The notes: generated by a model not told the origin, from the letters alone. Shown: positions 10,601 through 18,355, counted from the first letter of the stretch. The stretch is DNA of 64,000 nt from Nostoc sp. JL34 (GCF_017114945.1 NZ_JABXKQ010000142.1:1-64000), one strand, 5' to 3'. Numbers and translations are program-made.

Positions 10601-12831
10601 TATTAACAGAATTGCGAGAATTACACAAGCGAGAAGAATTAAGTCAGTTAGAAATTGAGCAATTACGAGCTGAACTTAAAGAAAAAGAGTTAACAGCTAA
10701 ACTCGCAGAAAGTCAAAAGAAACAAAGGCTCAGTGAAGCTCAATTAAATCGTTCGCTGAAAATTGCCCTAACTGCTTCCGTTCTCGCGATATTAGGATTA
10801 AGTGTTTCTATAGTGACAGCGGTAGATAGCGAAATTAAAACCCTCAGTGCATCCAGTGAAGCTCTCTTTGCCTCCCAAAAAGGTATTGATGCTTTAAAAG
10901 AAGGTTTAAAGGCAGGGATAAAATTACAACAAACAGTCTGGGTAGATTCCTATACAAGAGAGCAAGTGCAGACGGCGCTCTATCAAGCAGTTTCGGGGGT
11001 AAGAGAGTATAACCGCTTAGAAGGGCATATATCTGGGGTAAATAGTGCTACATTCAGCCCCGACAGCTCTTTAATTGCCTCAGCTAGTGCGGATAATACA
11101 ATCAAACTCTGGCTTCCCGATGGTAGCTTAGTTAAAACCTTGTCGGGACATGAGGATGTAGTTAATAGCGTCAGTTTCAGCCCAGATAGTCAAATCATTG
11201 CTTCCGCCAGTCAAGACAAGACGGTAAAACTTTGGAGTCGAGAAGGTCAACTGCTTGCTACCTTATTAGGGCATCAGGGTGTCGTGAATAGTGTGAGTTT
11301 CAGCCCAGATGGCCAGATTATTGCTTCCGCGAGTACAGATAAGACAGTGAAACTGTGGAGTCGAGATGGTAAGCTGCTCAAAACCTTGCAGGGACACGAT
11401 GGTGCAGTCTTGAGTGTTGCTTGGTCAACCGATGGACAGACCATTGCTTCTGGGAGTGCTGACAAAACGGTGAAATTGTGGAGTCGGGATGGTAAGCTGC
11501 TCAAAAGCTTGCAAGGACATGAGGATGCAGTAAAAAGTGTGGCTTGGTCGCCTGATGGGAAAGCGATCGCTTCTGCCAGTTTAGACCAGACAATCAAGCT
11601 GTGGAATCTGGAGGGGAAGCTACTGCGAACCTTATCAGGGCATAGTGCTGGAGTTACCAGTGTCAGTTTTAGCCGTGATGGTAACACGATCGCTTCCGCA
11701 AGTACTGATGAGACAATCAAACTTTGGAGTTCTGAGGGTGTGTTGCTGGGAACCCTAAAGGGACATAATAACTGGGTTAACAGTGTCAGCTTCAGCCCAG
11801 ATGGTCGCACCCTGGTTTCCGCCAGTCGGGACAAAACTATTAAACTTTGGCATTGGGACGATGTGTTACTGCGAAAGCCGAAAGCTGATAATGATGACTG
11901 GGTAACTAGCATCAGTTTTAGCCCAGGCGATCGCACCTTGGCAGCAGCAAGCCGAGACAAAACTGTAAAACTTTTCAGTCGTGATGGGAAATTACTCCGT
12001 ATATTGACGGGGCATCAGGGTCAAGTTTGGGGTGTAGCTTGGTCGCCCGATGGTCAAGTGATTGCCTCGGCTAGTAAAGATAAAACAGTAAAACTTTGGA
12101 GTGGTGACGGTAAACTACTCAACACTTTACTGGGTCATAATAATACCGTATTGAGTGTAGCTTGGTCGCCTGATAGTAAAGTAATTGCCTCGGCTAGTAA
12201 AGATAAAACAGTAAAACTTTGGAGCCGTAATGGTAAATTACTTAACACCTTACACGGGCATCAAGATGCGGTAAACTGGGTAAGTTTTAGCCCAGATGGT
12301 AAGTTGCTAGCCTCAGCCAGTGATGACAAAACCGTGAAAATCTGGACTATAGAGGGTAAATTACTATACACATTAACTGGTCATAGCCGCCGGGTAAATG
12401 GGGTTGCTTGGTCGCCTGATGGTCAAAGTATTGCCTCAGTTAGTATTGATAGCACAGTGAAAATTTGGAATCGAGACGGTAATTTGCTAGATAATCTCAC
12501 GGGAGATGGCGATAGTTTTATCAGTGTCAGTTTTAGTCCCGATGGCAAGACTCTGGCAGCTAGCAGTGATGACAAAGTAAGGATTTGGAACCGAGAAGGG
12601 ACGTTGCTGATTGCTTTGAAAGGCGATAAAGATGAGTTAACCAGCGTCAGTTTCAGCCATGACGGCAAGACTCTGGCTGCGGGTAGTGGCAATGGCACAG
12701 TAATTTTCCGAGATTTAGCAGATATCCAACTGGATAAATTACTGGCGCGGGGTTGTAATTTGCTACATGATTATTTGCAGACTAATCAGAAGCTAATGAA
12801 AAGCGAACGCGCCTTGTGTTCTGGTAAGTGA
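7648..12831 (+). CDS. Giant STAND-type NTPase with TPR-like region, TM segment and 14 WD40 repeats
   Basis: This 1727-aa modular protein begins with about 200 residues lacking a Walker motif, followed by a helical TPR-like region (about 215-540). An nSTAND1-type NTPase domain comes next, with Walker A GQSGVGKSS at 593-601 and Walker B VLIFDQFEEF at 694-703. Then come a coiled coil (about 930-1030), one membrane segment (IALTASVLAILGLSVSIV, about 1039-1058) and fourteen WD40 units from G1126 to the C-terminus, enough for two seven-bladed propellers. STAND proteins act as ligand-triggered switches, often in signalling, cell death or antiphage defence. Here the C-terminal propellers would sense and the NTPase would oligomerise; no nuclease, TIR or other known effector is visible. 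The gene overlaps the upstream ATPase. A glycine/arginine-rich insert at about residues 265-305 comes from a low-complexity DNA repeat. Confidence 0.88.
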   Translation: MVERHAQVDVRVANERALRSLGRAITLSSGQFSLVLVCCNYRVLQERMLQRLEELSSGVHQIQKVVLPHNARSLYTSIHLQLVTEANPPSALMILGLELVDGLDDLLRSINHIRDEFRKRHPFPMILWVNEEILQKVVRLAPDFASWAATPIRFEMTTQSLLQFLQQETDSLFATVLLNDAAQHQPPQVAKHYSTVEQVWEHSYELHFAIKELHNRGITLEPELHASLEFVFGLDNYISDRINTGLSHFQQSLQVWQKLVEIEKAGEQRGRGAEEQGSRGAGEAEGHQGDKEVFSSSSPPSRPSPLLLRQGILLFYIGLCYCRFAEQNQIENRRHWYTAKSYFQQCLHILQVAGRLDIVAGFINQLAEVLQYLQEWEELQTVAQKSVELHQTYGSQIQLACDYGFLAQVAVQQSRWVQASILAHVSLLKLGEAQKHNDPYNCLFPLLLGQIYYLVLAKAQRNVGELEVAREYLDKATKELPAALESSAHQYDAHRYIRLLRRLRSLYFEEGRYLEAYYIRQKRRSVEQQYGFRAFIGAGRLQPQRQATNPALMLPSGSSSLALEIAASGRERDINNLIGRISRADQKLTVIHGQSGVGKSSTVTAGLVPALQNRAIGDQIAVPVVLQVYTDWARELGKSLSEAMSSDASLAVYADIMPEAAIEAETLPYSATPITIVRILQQLQQNADHHLITVLIFDQFEEFFFGYSDRHQKQEFDKFISDCLNIPFVKVILSLREDYLHRLLDFKHLSALEAINNNILDKHIRYQLNNFSPEYAKAIIQKLTERSQFNLEPALIDALIEDLSTEFGEVRPIELQVVGAQIQDERITTLEEYQPYRPNKLIERYIKELIKDCGPENERAALLVLYLLTDESNNRPFKTRAELAAQLAELEDADKLELVLEILVRSGLVVLFPDVPERYQLIHDYLVDLIRYLQQQESSLQVQLNQLRYKVEQSKAEIERLKSELSQNKQRFKLVDPHPQQGLDLLTELRELHKREELSQLEIEQLRAELKEKELTAKLAESQKKQRLSEAQLNRSLKIALTASVLAILGLSVSIVTAVDSEIKTLSASSEALFASQKGIDALKEGLKAGIKLQQTVWVDSYTREQVQTALYQAVSGVREYNRLEGHISGVNSATFSPDSSLIASASADNTIKLWLPDGSLVKTLSGHEDVVNSVSFSPDSQIIASASQDKTVKLWSREGQLLATLLGHQGVVNSVSFSPDGQIIASASTDKTVKLWSRDGKLLKTLQGHDGAVLSVAWSTDGQTIASGSADKTVKLWSRDGKLLKSLQGHEDAVKSVAWSPDGKAIASASLDQTIKLWNLEGKLLRTLSGHSAGVTSVSFSRDGNTIASASTDETIKLWSSEGVLLGTLKGHNNWVNSVSFSPDGRTLVSASRDKTIKLWHWDDVLLRKPKADNDDWVTSISFSPGDRTLAAASRDKTVKLFSRDGKLLRILTGHQGQVWGVAWSPDGQVIASASKDKTVKLWSGDGKLLNTLLGHNNTVLSVAWSPDSKVIASASKDKTVKLWSRNGKLLNTLHGHQDAVNWVSFSPDGKLLASASDDKTVKIWTIEGKLLYTLTGHSRRVNGVAWSPDGQSIASVSIDSTVKIWNRDGNLLDNLTGDGDSFISVSFSPDGKTLAASSDDKVRIWNREGTLLIALKGDKDELTSVSFSHDGKTLAAGSGNGTVIFRDLADIQLDKLLARGCNLLHDYLQTNQKLMKSERALCSGK
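8441..8565 (+). repeat. Low-complexity GAGCAGGGG-type repeat inside the STAND gene
   Basis: A purine-rich run of GGGGCAGAGG and GCAGGGGA units, followed by a CT-rich tail (CATCTCCGCCATCTCGCC), lies in frame between helical TPR-like segments. The encoded Gly/Arg/Glu-rich then Ser/Pro-rich stretch is unlike the flanking protein. Related G- or C-rich filler occurs at about 23079-23118, 28487-28530, 45774-45850 and 55290-55350. Confidence 0.75.
11023..12720 (+). repeat. Tandem WD40-encoding repeats (14 units)
   Basis: Units of about 123 bp each encode GH-x(5)-VxSVSFSPDGxxIASAS-x-DKTVKLW-type blades. Units 9 and 10 share long stretches of identical DNA around ATTGCCTCGGCTAGTAAAGA, pointing to recent internal duplication or conversion. 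Units 8, 13 and 14 are the most degenerate. Long antisense open frames over this region are a by-product of the repeats. Confidence 0.9.
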
Positions 12832-12863
12832 TAGCCTATTTGATTATCGAATTTACTTAATGG

Positions 12864-13268
12864 CTATTCAGGTGAAACGAGCCTAACGTTGGGAAAATAG
12901 GTGCGATAGCGATTGACATCACGGGTAATGAGAGGCAAATTAGCAGTGCTAGCATGGGCACCAATGTAGAAATCAGGCAATGGGGAGGTTCTGGCGCCAC
13001 CACGACGACGGTAGTTAAGAAAACTTTGACCTGCTAGGAATGCCGCATCCCAAGGTAAAGGCAGACGTTGAAATATATCTTCCGGTAATGCAGTGATGAG
13101 TTCCTGTTCTCTGGGAAAGCCGATGGCAATCTCAGCGTAGATGATGGGATTGATGGCAAGTTGGTCTTGACGGGCATAGGTTGTCAGTTGAAAAGCTGAC
13201 CAATCAAACCAGTTGGGATCGTTGGTAAGAATGTCGAGGATAACGTTGCTGTCTACCAAGACGGTCAT
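12864..13268 (-). CDS. vapC: PIN-domain ribonuclease toxin, VapC family
   Basis: 134-aa PIN-fold RNase, a metal-dependent toxin that would cleave tRNA or other RNA when free of its antitoxin. It begins MTVLVDSNVILDIL with the first conserved Asp at position 6, has a mid-protein acidic residue in NPIIYAEIAIGF, and ends with DFYIGAHAS and LITRDVNRYRTYFP, which supply the remaining acidic cluster. Length and motif order are typical. Its ATG overlaps the stop of the antitoxin gene by 4 bp (ATGA), the usual TA arrangement. Its target is unknown. Confidence 0.9.
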   Translation of the reverse strand: MTVLVDSNVILDILTNDPNWFDWSAFQLTTYARQDQLAINPIIYAEIAIGFPREQELITALPEDIFQRLPLPWDAAFLAGQSFLNYRRRGGARTSPLPDFYIGAHASTANLPLITRDVNRYRTYFPNVRLVSPE

Positions 13269-13516
13269 GAATTATCGTCGCTACGGGTGAGGGTCATAAT
13301 TTTGTCAGTGGTGAGGTTTCCAGCAGCGCAACCCTGCATGGTGTCAATCCAGGTTGAGATTTTATCGGTAGGTTGTATTTTCTTGAGGTAGAGGCGATCG
13401 CCTTCGATTTCAAATGCTAATTCTACGTCAGGAGAAATGTTTAGCACCTCTCGGATTTCAGGAGGGATGGTAATCTGACCGTCAGGTGTAATCCGCATAG
13501 TGTGTTTCTTGTTCAA
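13265..13516 (-). CDS. vapB: AbrB/MazE-type antitoxin, VapB family
   Basis: 83-aa protein with the SpoVT-AbrB swapped-hairpin signature MRITPDGQITIPPEIREVL followed by VELAFEIEGDRLYLKK. The N-terminal domain binds the TA promoter DNA and the C-terminal tail would wrap and block the PIN toxin encoded immediately downstream. An internal ATG at 13498 (MRITPDG) is an equally possible start. Such operons are normally autoregulated by the TA complex, and the operator would lie in 13517-13561, which is shared with the divergent DUF433 gene. Confidence 0.87.
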   Translation of the reverse strand: MNKKHTMRITPDGQITIPPEIREVLNISPDVELAFEIEGDRLYLKKIQPTDKISTWIDTMQGCAAGNLTTDKIMTLTRSDDNS

Positions 13517-13561
13517 GCGTTCTTATGTCCTCATATTAATCTATCCAAATAATTCTAATTC

Positions 13562-13792
13562 ATGCAAAAAATCGTATCCGATCCAAAAATAATGATGGGC
13601 AAACCTGTCATTTCAGGAACTCGTATTACAGTTGAATTAATTCTCGAAAAATTTGCTGTGGGTGAAACTCCTCAGCAAATACTCGAAGCGCATCCACGAC
13701 TTAGCGATGAAGGAATTAAAGCAGCTTTGGCATTTGCGGCTCAAGCTTTGCGGTATGATGTGGTTTATCCAACAATTGAGAAAGCTTATTGA
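13562..13792 (+). CDS. DUF433 family antitoxin-like protein
   Basis: 76-aa protein with the DUF433 helix-turn-helix-like pattern: IVSDPKIMMGKPVISGTRI, then LILEKFAVGETPQQILEAHP and GIKAALAFAAQAL. DUF433 proteins are antitoxins (VapB45-like) paired with DUF5615 PIN-like toxins. Such a toxin gene follows directly here with overlapping stop/start codons, but it is interrupted. Divergent from vapBC, with only 45 bp between them. Confidence 0.87.
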   Translation: MQKIVSDPKIMMGKPVISGTRITVELILEKFAVGETPQQILEAHPRLSDEGIKAALAFAAQALRYDVVYPTIEKAY

Positions 13793-14088
13793 AGTTTTTA
13801 GGGGACGAAAATTTAGATTGGCAAATCGTTGAACGTGTGCGGCTAGATGGTAACAAAGTTTTGTATGTTGTGGAAATGGAACCAGGAATTCCTGACAATG
13901 AAGTTTTGAACTTGGCTAATGATGAAGCTGCAATTTGATTAACATCAGATAAAGATTTTGGTGAGTTAGTTTTCCGTTTGCGTCGAATTGCAGCAGGTCT
14001 GGTGTTAATTCGGTTATTCGGTTTATCTTCAAATGATGTACTTAGTGGCTCGTGGTCAGAAAAAAACCGAACCCAGATACACAGATAA
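13789..14088 (+). pseudogene. DUF5615 PIN-like toxin gene, interrupted by TGA
   Basis: A TTG start at 13789 overlaps the DUF433 stop. The frame reads MKFLGDENLDWQIVERVR, MEPGIPDNEVLNLAND, then TGA at 13936-13938, then LTSDKDFGELVFRLRR and AAGLVLIRLFGLS. These are the DUF5615 hallmarks: the N-terminal DEN/DES Asp, the PGxPDxEVL block and the T-x-DKDFGELVF block. The TGA sits where the family often has Arg, so a CGA to TGA change explains it. The C-terminus after GLSSNDVL also looks unlike the family and may be lost. The toxin is probably dead while its antitoxin is intact. Confidence 0.75.
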
Positions 14089-14113
14089 CAACAATGAGGC
14101 AGAGGTGGGTAAT

Positions 14114-15694
14114 TTAATCTGTATATATAATTCCAATGTTTTCTACAAACTCCTTTTCTTTTAATTTCAAATAACTCTCTCTTGTGGTAATAAAACGATC
14201 TACTATATCTTGTTTATATAAATAAACCATCTCTTGTGTAATGAAATGCTTATTTAAAAGTTTAATTGAAGAAGTTTCAATAAAATTATTAATTTGTTTT
14301 TTATCCTGCTTTTCCTCAAATTCAGAAGATAATCTCAGAATAATATTAGCTGGATTTCTATCTTTTTTTGAGGAAATAAAAATTTCTTTTATCCCTTCTC
14401 TATCTTGAATCTCCTTATCTTCAATTATTGAATTTAAATAAAATAATTGCAATGCCTTTGGTCTTACACCAGTAAAATTTAACTTATCTGGATACTTAGC
14501 TGTACTGAAAGACACTTCGCTATTCACTTTATAAATTCCATCAGGATGTTCTCCTATTGCAAAATCACAGAATACTTGATAAGCGCTTCTTTGCTGACTT
14601 ATGGAATAAACTGTGAAGTAATTTGAATAGGTTGTTACCCAAAACCAATTTTCTAAGGCTTTACATTGTTCAAGTGTCGGTTCTGGATTTAATCTAAAAT
14701 ATTCAGATATAAAAATTAATTGAGTTGGATAAGGCAATAAACGAATATCTATTACAAATAATTTTTTATATAAAAAATGAACTGCTTTTTTGATATATGT
14801 ATATGCATTGTTTGTTAACGATTCTAGATTTGGTTCTAAACCTCGATTCAATAAATCTTCTATCTTTACATCAAAATAAATTCTTCCCTTTGCATTAGAA
14901 ATACAATTTACAACGGTATCTCTTTTCAAGTCTTCAAAATTGTAAGCATTTAAGCTATTAATGAATTCAGTAATCGAATCACTTAGTACGAATCCTGTTT
15001 CTACATTATAGCTAAGTGCTGAAAGCATATAGTCTTCAGAAATTTCTGTTCCTGTTGAGTTTATTCTTGAAAAAATTACAACAGCACTTCTTATATCCCC
15101 TCCTCTTATTTCTACATAAGGTAATTTGTATTTATGTAAAATATTATGTAAATTCCTTGCATTATCAATATATCTGCTTTTGTCAATTTCTGTAATATCT
15201 TCCTTGTCTAATTCACGAAGCAAATTAAATAATTCACGATTATCATAAATTTCATAAAGAGGAATCGAAAATATATTTTTATCTTTCTTATTTCTTATAT
15301 AGCTAAAGCTATTTTCTTTGATATCAAAATAAATTAAAAAGTTTCTAAGCTCAGTATTATTTTTTTCTTTGTATTCTTTAGGATTAGTCAACACTCCAAA
15401 CAACGTAGATATTCGTTGAAATCCATCCAAAACATACTTTGTATCATCACTATCTTCTTTTTTAATAATATAAGGGCCTATTTGGTCTTTAGTTTTATAG
15501 CCTTTTGTCTTCCAAAACAATAAACTTCCTATTGGATAACCCTTTAAAATGCTATCAAATAGTTCAAGCATTTGAGAAGATTTCCAAACAAAATCTCTTT
15601 GAAATATAGGTATTCTATACTCTCCATTAGCTATGTCATCTAATAGGTCTTCAAGATATATAGTATCGGGCTTTACACTTATTTTATCATTCAT
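14114..15694 (-). CDS. DUF262 domain protein, third gene of an ATPase/Toprim/DUF262 operon
   Basis: 526-aa protein with YRIPIFQRDFVW at 27-37, KGYPIGSLLFW at 51-61 and DGFQR at 90-94, the signature of DUF262 (ParB/Srx-like fold, seen in GmrS and SspE). The usual DGQQR is DGFQR here. No DUF1524 His-Asn-His motif is visible in the C-terminal half, so this differs from GmrSD-type fusions. It is the last of three minus-strand genes and overlaps the preceding gene by 4 bp (ATGA at 15691-15694). The DNA is markedly more AT-rich than the flanking housekeeping genes, suggesting horizontal acquisition. Role inferred: nucleotide-dependent DNA-sensing or nicking component of a defence system. Confidence 0.85.
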   Translation of the reverse strand: MNDKISVKPDTIYLEDLLDDIANGEYRIPIFQRDFVWKSSQMLELFDSILKGYPIGSLLFWKTKGYKTKDQIGPYIIKKEDSDDTKYVLDGFQRISTLFGVLTNPKEYKEKNNTELRNFLIYFDIKENSFSYIRNKKDKNIFSIPLYEIYDNRELFNLLRELDKEDITEIDKSRYIDNARNLHNILHKYKLPYVEIRGGDIRSAVVIFSRINSTGTEISEDYMLSALSYNVETGFVLSDSITEFINSLNAYNFEDLKRDTVVNCISNAKGRIYFDVKIEDLLNRGLEPNLESLTNNAYTYIKKAVHFLYKKLFVIDIRLLPYPTQLIFISEYFRLNPEPTLEQCKALENWFWVTTYSNYFTVYSISQQRSAYQVFCDFAIGEHPDGIYKVNSEVSFSTAKYPDKLNFTGVRPKALQLFYLNSIIEDKEIQDREGIKEIFISSKKDRNPANIILRLSSEFEEKQDKKQINNFIETSSIKLLNKHFITQEMVYLYKQDIVDRFITTRESYLKLKEKEFVENIGIIYTD

Positions 15695-16737
15695 ATTAAT
15701 TTCGCCATTTTAAGTAAAATATGTTCGATTTCAGAAACTGATTCGTTTGCTTCTGTCAGAAAAACTTTGTGGTGTTCACATCTCTTTTCAAAGTCACGGT
15801 AAGAAAAAGAAGCAAGAAACATTTCAGGAAATTGAGCTTTGATTTTTGCCTCGCGTATTCCTATATTATTTTGATTGTATTCCATAAAATCCAAATCATT
15901 ATTGGATTTACTCTCTAAATCACTTTTCTGAGTCTGAGTTATTGATGTAATATTTTCAAATAGTATATTTAAAGGTATATAATTTTCAATTTTTCTTTTG
16001 TATAAAATATGCCATATTAATAAATCAGTGGATTCATGTGTATAATCAATATCTTGAATAGTCTTAATTATTTTTGATTTAAAGTATTCAATTTTCTTTT
16101 TATAAAGGGTTACATCAACTTGAGATTTTTTATCACTATCAAAAATAGCCATTAACTTATATTGAAAAATATTTCTGTAACGGTCACTATCTATCCAGCG
16201 TTGTGTTATTTTTGTTATTTCCCCAACTCCACCACAATTATCAGATTCTATATTTTCATCTTGTATAGCCTGATTTAATATATTATAAATAGATCGTCTT
16301 TTTGTTTTACCACTGCTATATTTTTGGCAAATACCTTTAAGGAATTTCCAATCATTGATTCCATTTTCTACTATAACTTTTGAGCGTTCTGTAATAAGTC
16401 TGTAGGCATCAGCAGGATGAATTTCTTTATTATCTGCATCAATGCCAATAACAATATAGCTAAGATGCTGTTTCTGTAAGCTGGTGATGTTTTGTTGGCT
16501 TTTTTTATTTAAAAACTCTTTTAAAACTCTCCGATCATTAAGTGATAGATATGTTGTAGAAATTACATTTGAATCAAAAATATATTCGCGTTTTTCGTTA
16601 TAAAAGATCGCATCGATGCTTTTAATATCTATAAAGTGAAGGTTAGCCTTCATCAAAGCTGCAAGTATGTCAGCTAAGGCTAATTGTATCTCAGTATCTT
16701 GACTTTGAAAAACATTAGGATTAAAAGAAATTATCAT
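15691..16737 (-). CDS. Toprim-like (DUF4435/OLD-type) putative nuclease
   Basis: 348-aa protein with no confident family name, but with spaced motifs of an OLD-type Toprim fold. KVIVENGINDWKFLKG at 120-135 has E124 where the family has VEGxxD. LMAIFDSD at 195-202 gives a D200-x-D202 pair, and HILYKRKIENYIP at 243-255 matches the K-R-x-IENYL/I motif of Toprim proteins encoded beside AAA ATPases. In OLD and GajA this domain is fused to the ATPase; here it is a separate gene. Its ATG directly follows the ATPase stop (TAAATG) and its stop overlaps the DUF262 start. A metal-dependent DNA nuclease is inferred, at about 60 percent confidence. Confidence 0.65.
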   Translation of the reverse strand: MIISFNPNVFQSQDTEIQLALADILAALMKANLHFIDIKSIDAIFYNEKREYIFDSNVISTTYLSLNDRRVLKEFLNKKSQQNITSLQKQHLSYIVIGIDADNKEIHPADAYRLITERSKVIVENGINDWKFLKGICQKYSSGKTKRRSIYNILNQAIQDENIESDNCGGVGEITKITQRWIDSDRYRNIFQYKLMAIFDSDKKSQVDVTLYKKKIEYFKSKIIKTIQDIDYTHESTDLLIWHILYKRKIENYIPLNILFENITSITQTQKSDLESKSNNDLDFMEYNQNNIGIREAKIKAQFPEMFLASFSYRDFEKRCEHHKVFLTEANESVSEIEHILLKMAKLI

Positions 16738-17952
16738 TTATTTTTCGTCTTTTTTATTAAGTGCCTTTTGCATTTCTAATACTTCTTTCAACCCTTCATC
16801 AAAAACCCCATCTCGCCAATCGCTCAAAACTCCATCTTCATCGATTGTAATTTCCATTAACTCTTTACCTTTGATTTCAGCATCTTCTAACCAGTAAATT
16901 ATTACATCATCCTTTGTGAAACCAAAATCATTTTCAACTATTAGCTTACGAAGACGTAAGAGCATATTTTCAGAATGAGTCTCGATGATAAAAGTCTGAT
17001 TATTTTCTTTTGCAGATTTAGCAAACAACTCTGCTAGATCGCCATGTGCAGCAGGATGCAAATGCAGTTCTGGCTGTTCTATAACAATCATAGAATCGGG
17101 TCTATCCGTAATATTGGCTCGAACTACTAAAGGTAAAACTTGGCTCATTCCTTGCCCAACATCTACAATATTTACATCAGTATCATTTTTAGAAAGTAAA
17201 ATTTGAATAAGAGGTTTTTTACCCCTATCATCTACTTTTAATTCCCAACCGTCAAAATGTTCTTTATACCACCTCCCTACATTTTTGTATAACTCATCGT
17301 CTTTCTTTGATTTACTTATTCCAAGCATTGCATAAGCATTTTCACCTGTGATACCTGTGTATCGAAATTGTGTCTGCCCCGTCAAATAAAAATATCTTTT
17401 AGGCAAAATTCTAAACGGGCCAATATAATCAACAACAATTTGCTCAATTTCAAAGCTTTTAGATAAATTTTTAGTACTATTTTTTTTAAAAAACTTATTA
17501 GGAATAAATCCTTTGAATTCGCACTCGTATGTTTTTTTACTAATAGTGTCAAAGTATCCATCATCATTAAGCTCAAGCTCAAATTCATGTGTCTTATCTT
17601 TATATTTCCATTGAAAAATATCTAATCCATAGCCGTCTACTTTTTTCAGTAAGCCAATTTCTATTTGTACATCATTATCAAATACAATATTAAAAATTAA
17701 AGGAATTCCACCTGGGTTATTTTCAAAAAATAAATTGTCAAATTCTCCACCCAACTCTACCCCATTATTATTTAGTAATAACGGTATATCGATATTACCC
17801 ATAAGTGAGTTTTCAAATAAGGTAAATAGTTTTGCAATAGAGCTTTTACCTGAACTATTTTTGCCAATTAAAACAGTAATTGGCTTTAATTGCATTGTCT
17901 GCTTTTCAGAAAATGCTTTATAATTTTCAAACGAAACGGATTTTAGTTTCAT
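16738..17952 (-). CDS. AAA ATPase, OLD/DUF3696-like
   Basis: 404-aa ABC-class ATPase. It begins MKLKSVSFENYKAFSEKQ, the usual opening of OLD-like ATPases, with Walker A GKNSSGKSS at 30-38. A degenerate signature region VDVGQGMSQVLPLVV precedes Walker B IEQPELHLHP (about 286-295) and ETHSENMLLRLRKL with the H-loop His. The C-terminal WRDGVFDEGLKEVLEM resembles the DUF3696 tail. No Toprim domain is attached; it is encoded by the next gene. First gene of the operon, preceded by an AT-rich promoter region and then the hsdR remnant. Probable DNA-binding motor or sensor of the system. Confidence 0.88.
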   Translation of the reverse strand: MKLKSVSFENYKAFSEKQTMQLKPITVLIGKNSSGKSSIAKLFTLFENSLMGNIDIPLLLNNNGVELGGEFDNLFFENNPGGIPLIFNIVFDNDVQIEIGLLKKVDGYGLDIFQWKYKDKTHEFELELNDDGYFDTISKKTYECEFKGFIPNKFFKKNSTKNLSKSFEIEQIVVDYIGPFRILPKRYFYLTGQTQFRYTGITGENAYAMLGISKSKKDDELYKNVGRWYKEHFDGWELKVDDRGKKPLIQILLSKNDTDVNIVDVGQGMSQVLPLVVRANITDRPDSMIVIEQPELHLHPAAHGDLAELFAKSAKENNQTFIIETHSENMLLRLRKLIVENDFGFTKDDVIIYWLEDAEIKGKELMEITIDEDGVLSDWRDGVFDEGLKEVLEMQKALNKKDEK

Positions 17953-18023
17953 AATTTTTAATTATTTAATTTCTAAACCCAAGCATCAAGTATATTTTTT
18001 TTATTATCGAACCAGGCGGTTGA

Positions 18024-18355
18024 GTTATAGGCTATTTGGGCATTGCTGACCAACTCAGATCAGTTATGAGAGATTATACTGCTGACAGTCAAGGTCAAAC
18101 AGGCATTCCTCAAGAACAAGCGATCGCTCTTATGCTAGCAAAGTACGAAAACGTCACAGCACTGTTAGACGGTTTCGACTATTCGCCGTTCTTTACAGGT
18201 ACTCCAACTGTGTGTGTCTCCTCTCCGCCGCAATGGATCATATTCTGGGGCTGGAAAATGGACAACAGCAGTTTATCAAAGCTGTGAACGAATTAGCCAA
18301 AGCCTTTGCTTTGTGCAGTTCCAGTGATGATGCGATCGCAATCGTCCAACGGTAA
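18024..18355 (+). pseudogene. Remnant of a type I restriction endonuclease subunit (hsdR 3' part)
   Basis: Frame 1 reads YLGIADQLRSVMRDYTAD, TGIPQEQAIALMLAKYE and LLDGFDYSPFFTGTP, matching the C-terminal helical region of HsdR proteins. A frameshift near 18218 then moves to another frame reading AAMDHILGLENGQQQFIK, AVNELAKAFALCSSSDDA and IAIVQR before TAA at 18353. The 5' three quarters of the gene and the rest of the C-terminus are missing. It is a decayed fragment next to the intact ATPase/Toprim/DUF262 operon and supports a defence-island history. Confidence 0.7.

Noticed and set aside
11274-12698. Long antisense open frames (11274-11960 and 12423-12698) opposite the WD40 region
   Set aside because: They arise from the biased composition of tandem WD40 units, have repetitive Ser/Leu-rich translations and no start context.
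14114-15694. Calling the DUF262 gene a GmrSD type IV restriction enzyme
   Set aside because: No DUF1524 HNH motif is visible, and the operon partners are unlike GmrSD.
16738-17952. Calling the ATPase GajA (Gabija) or a complete OLD nuclease
   Set aside because: The chain ends after the ATPase with a DUF3696-like tail and has no Toprim; the following gene is not a UvrD-type helicase.
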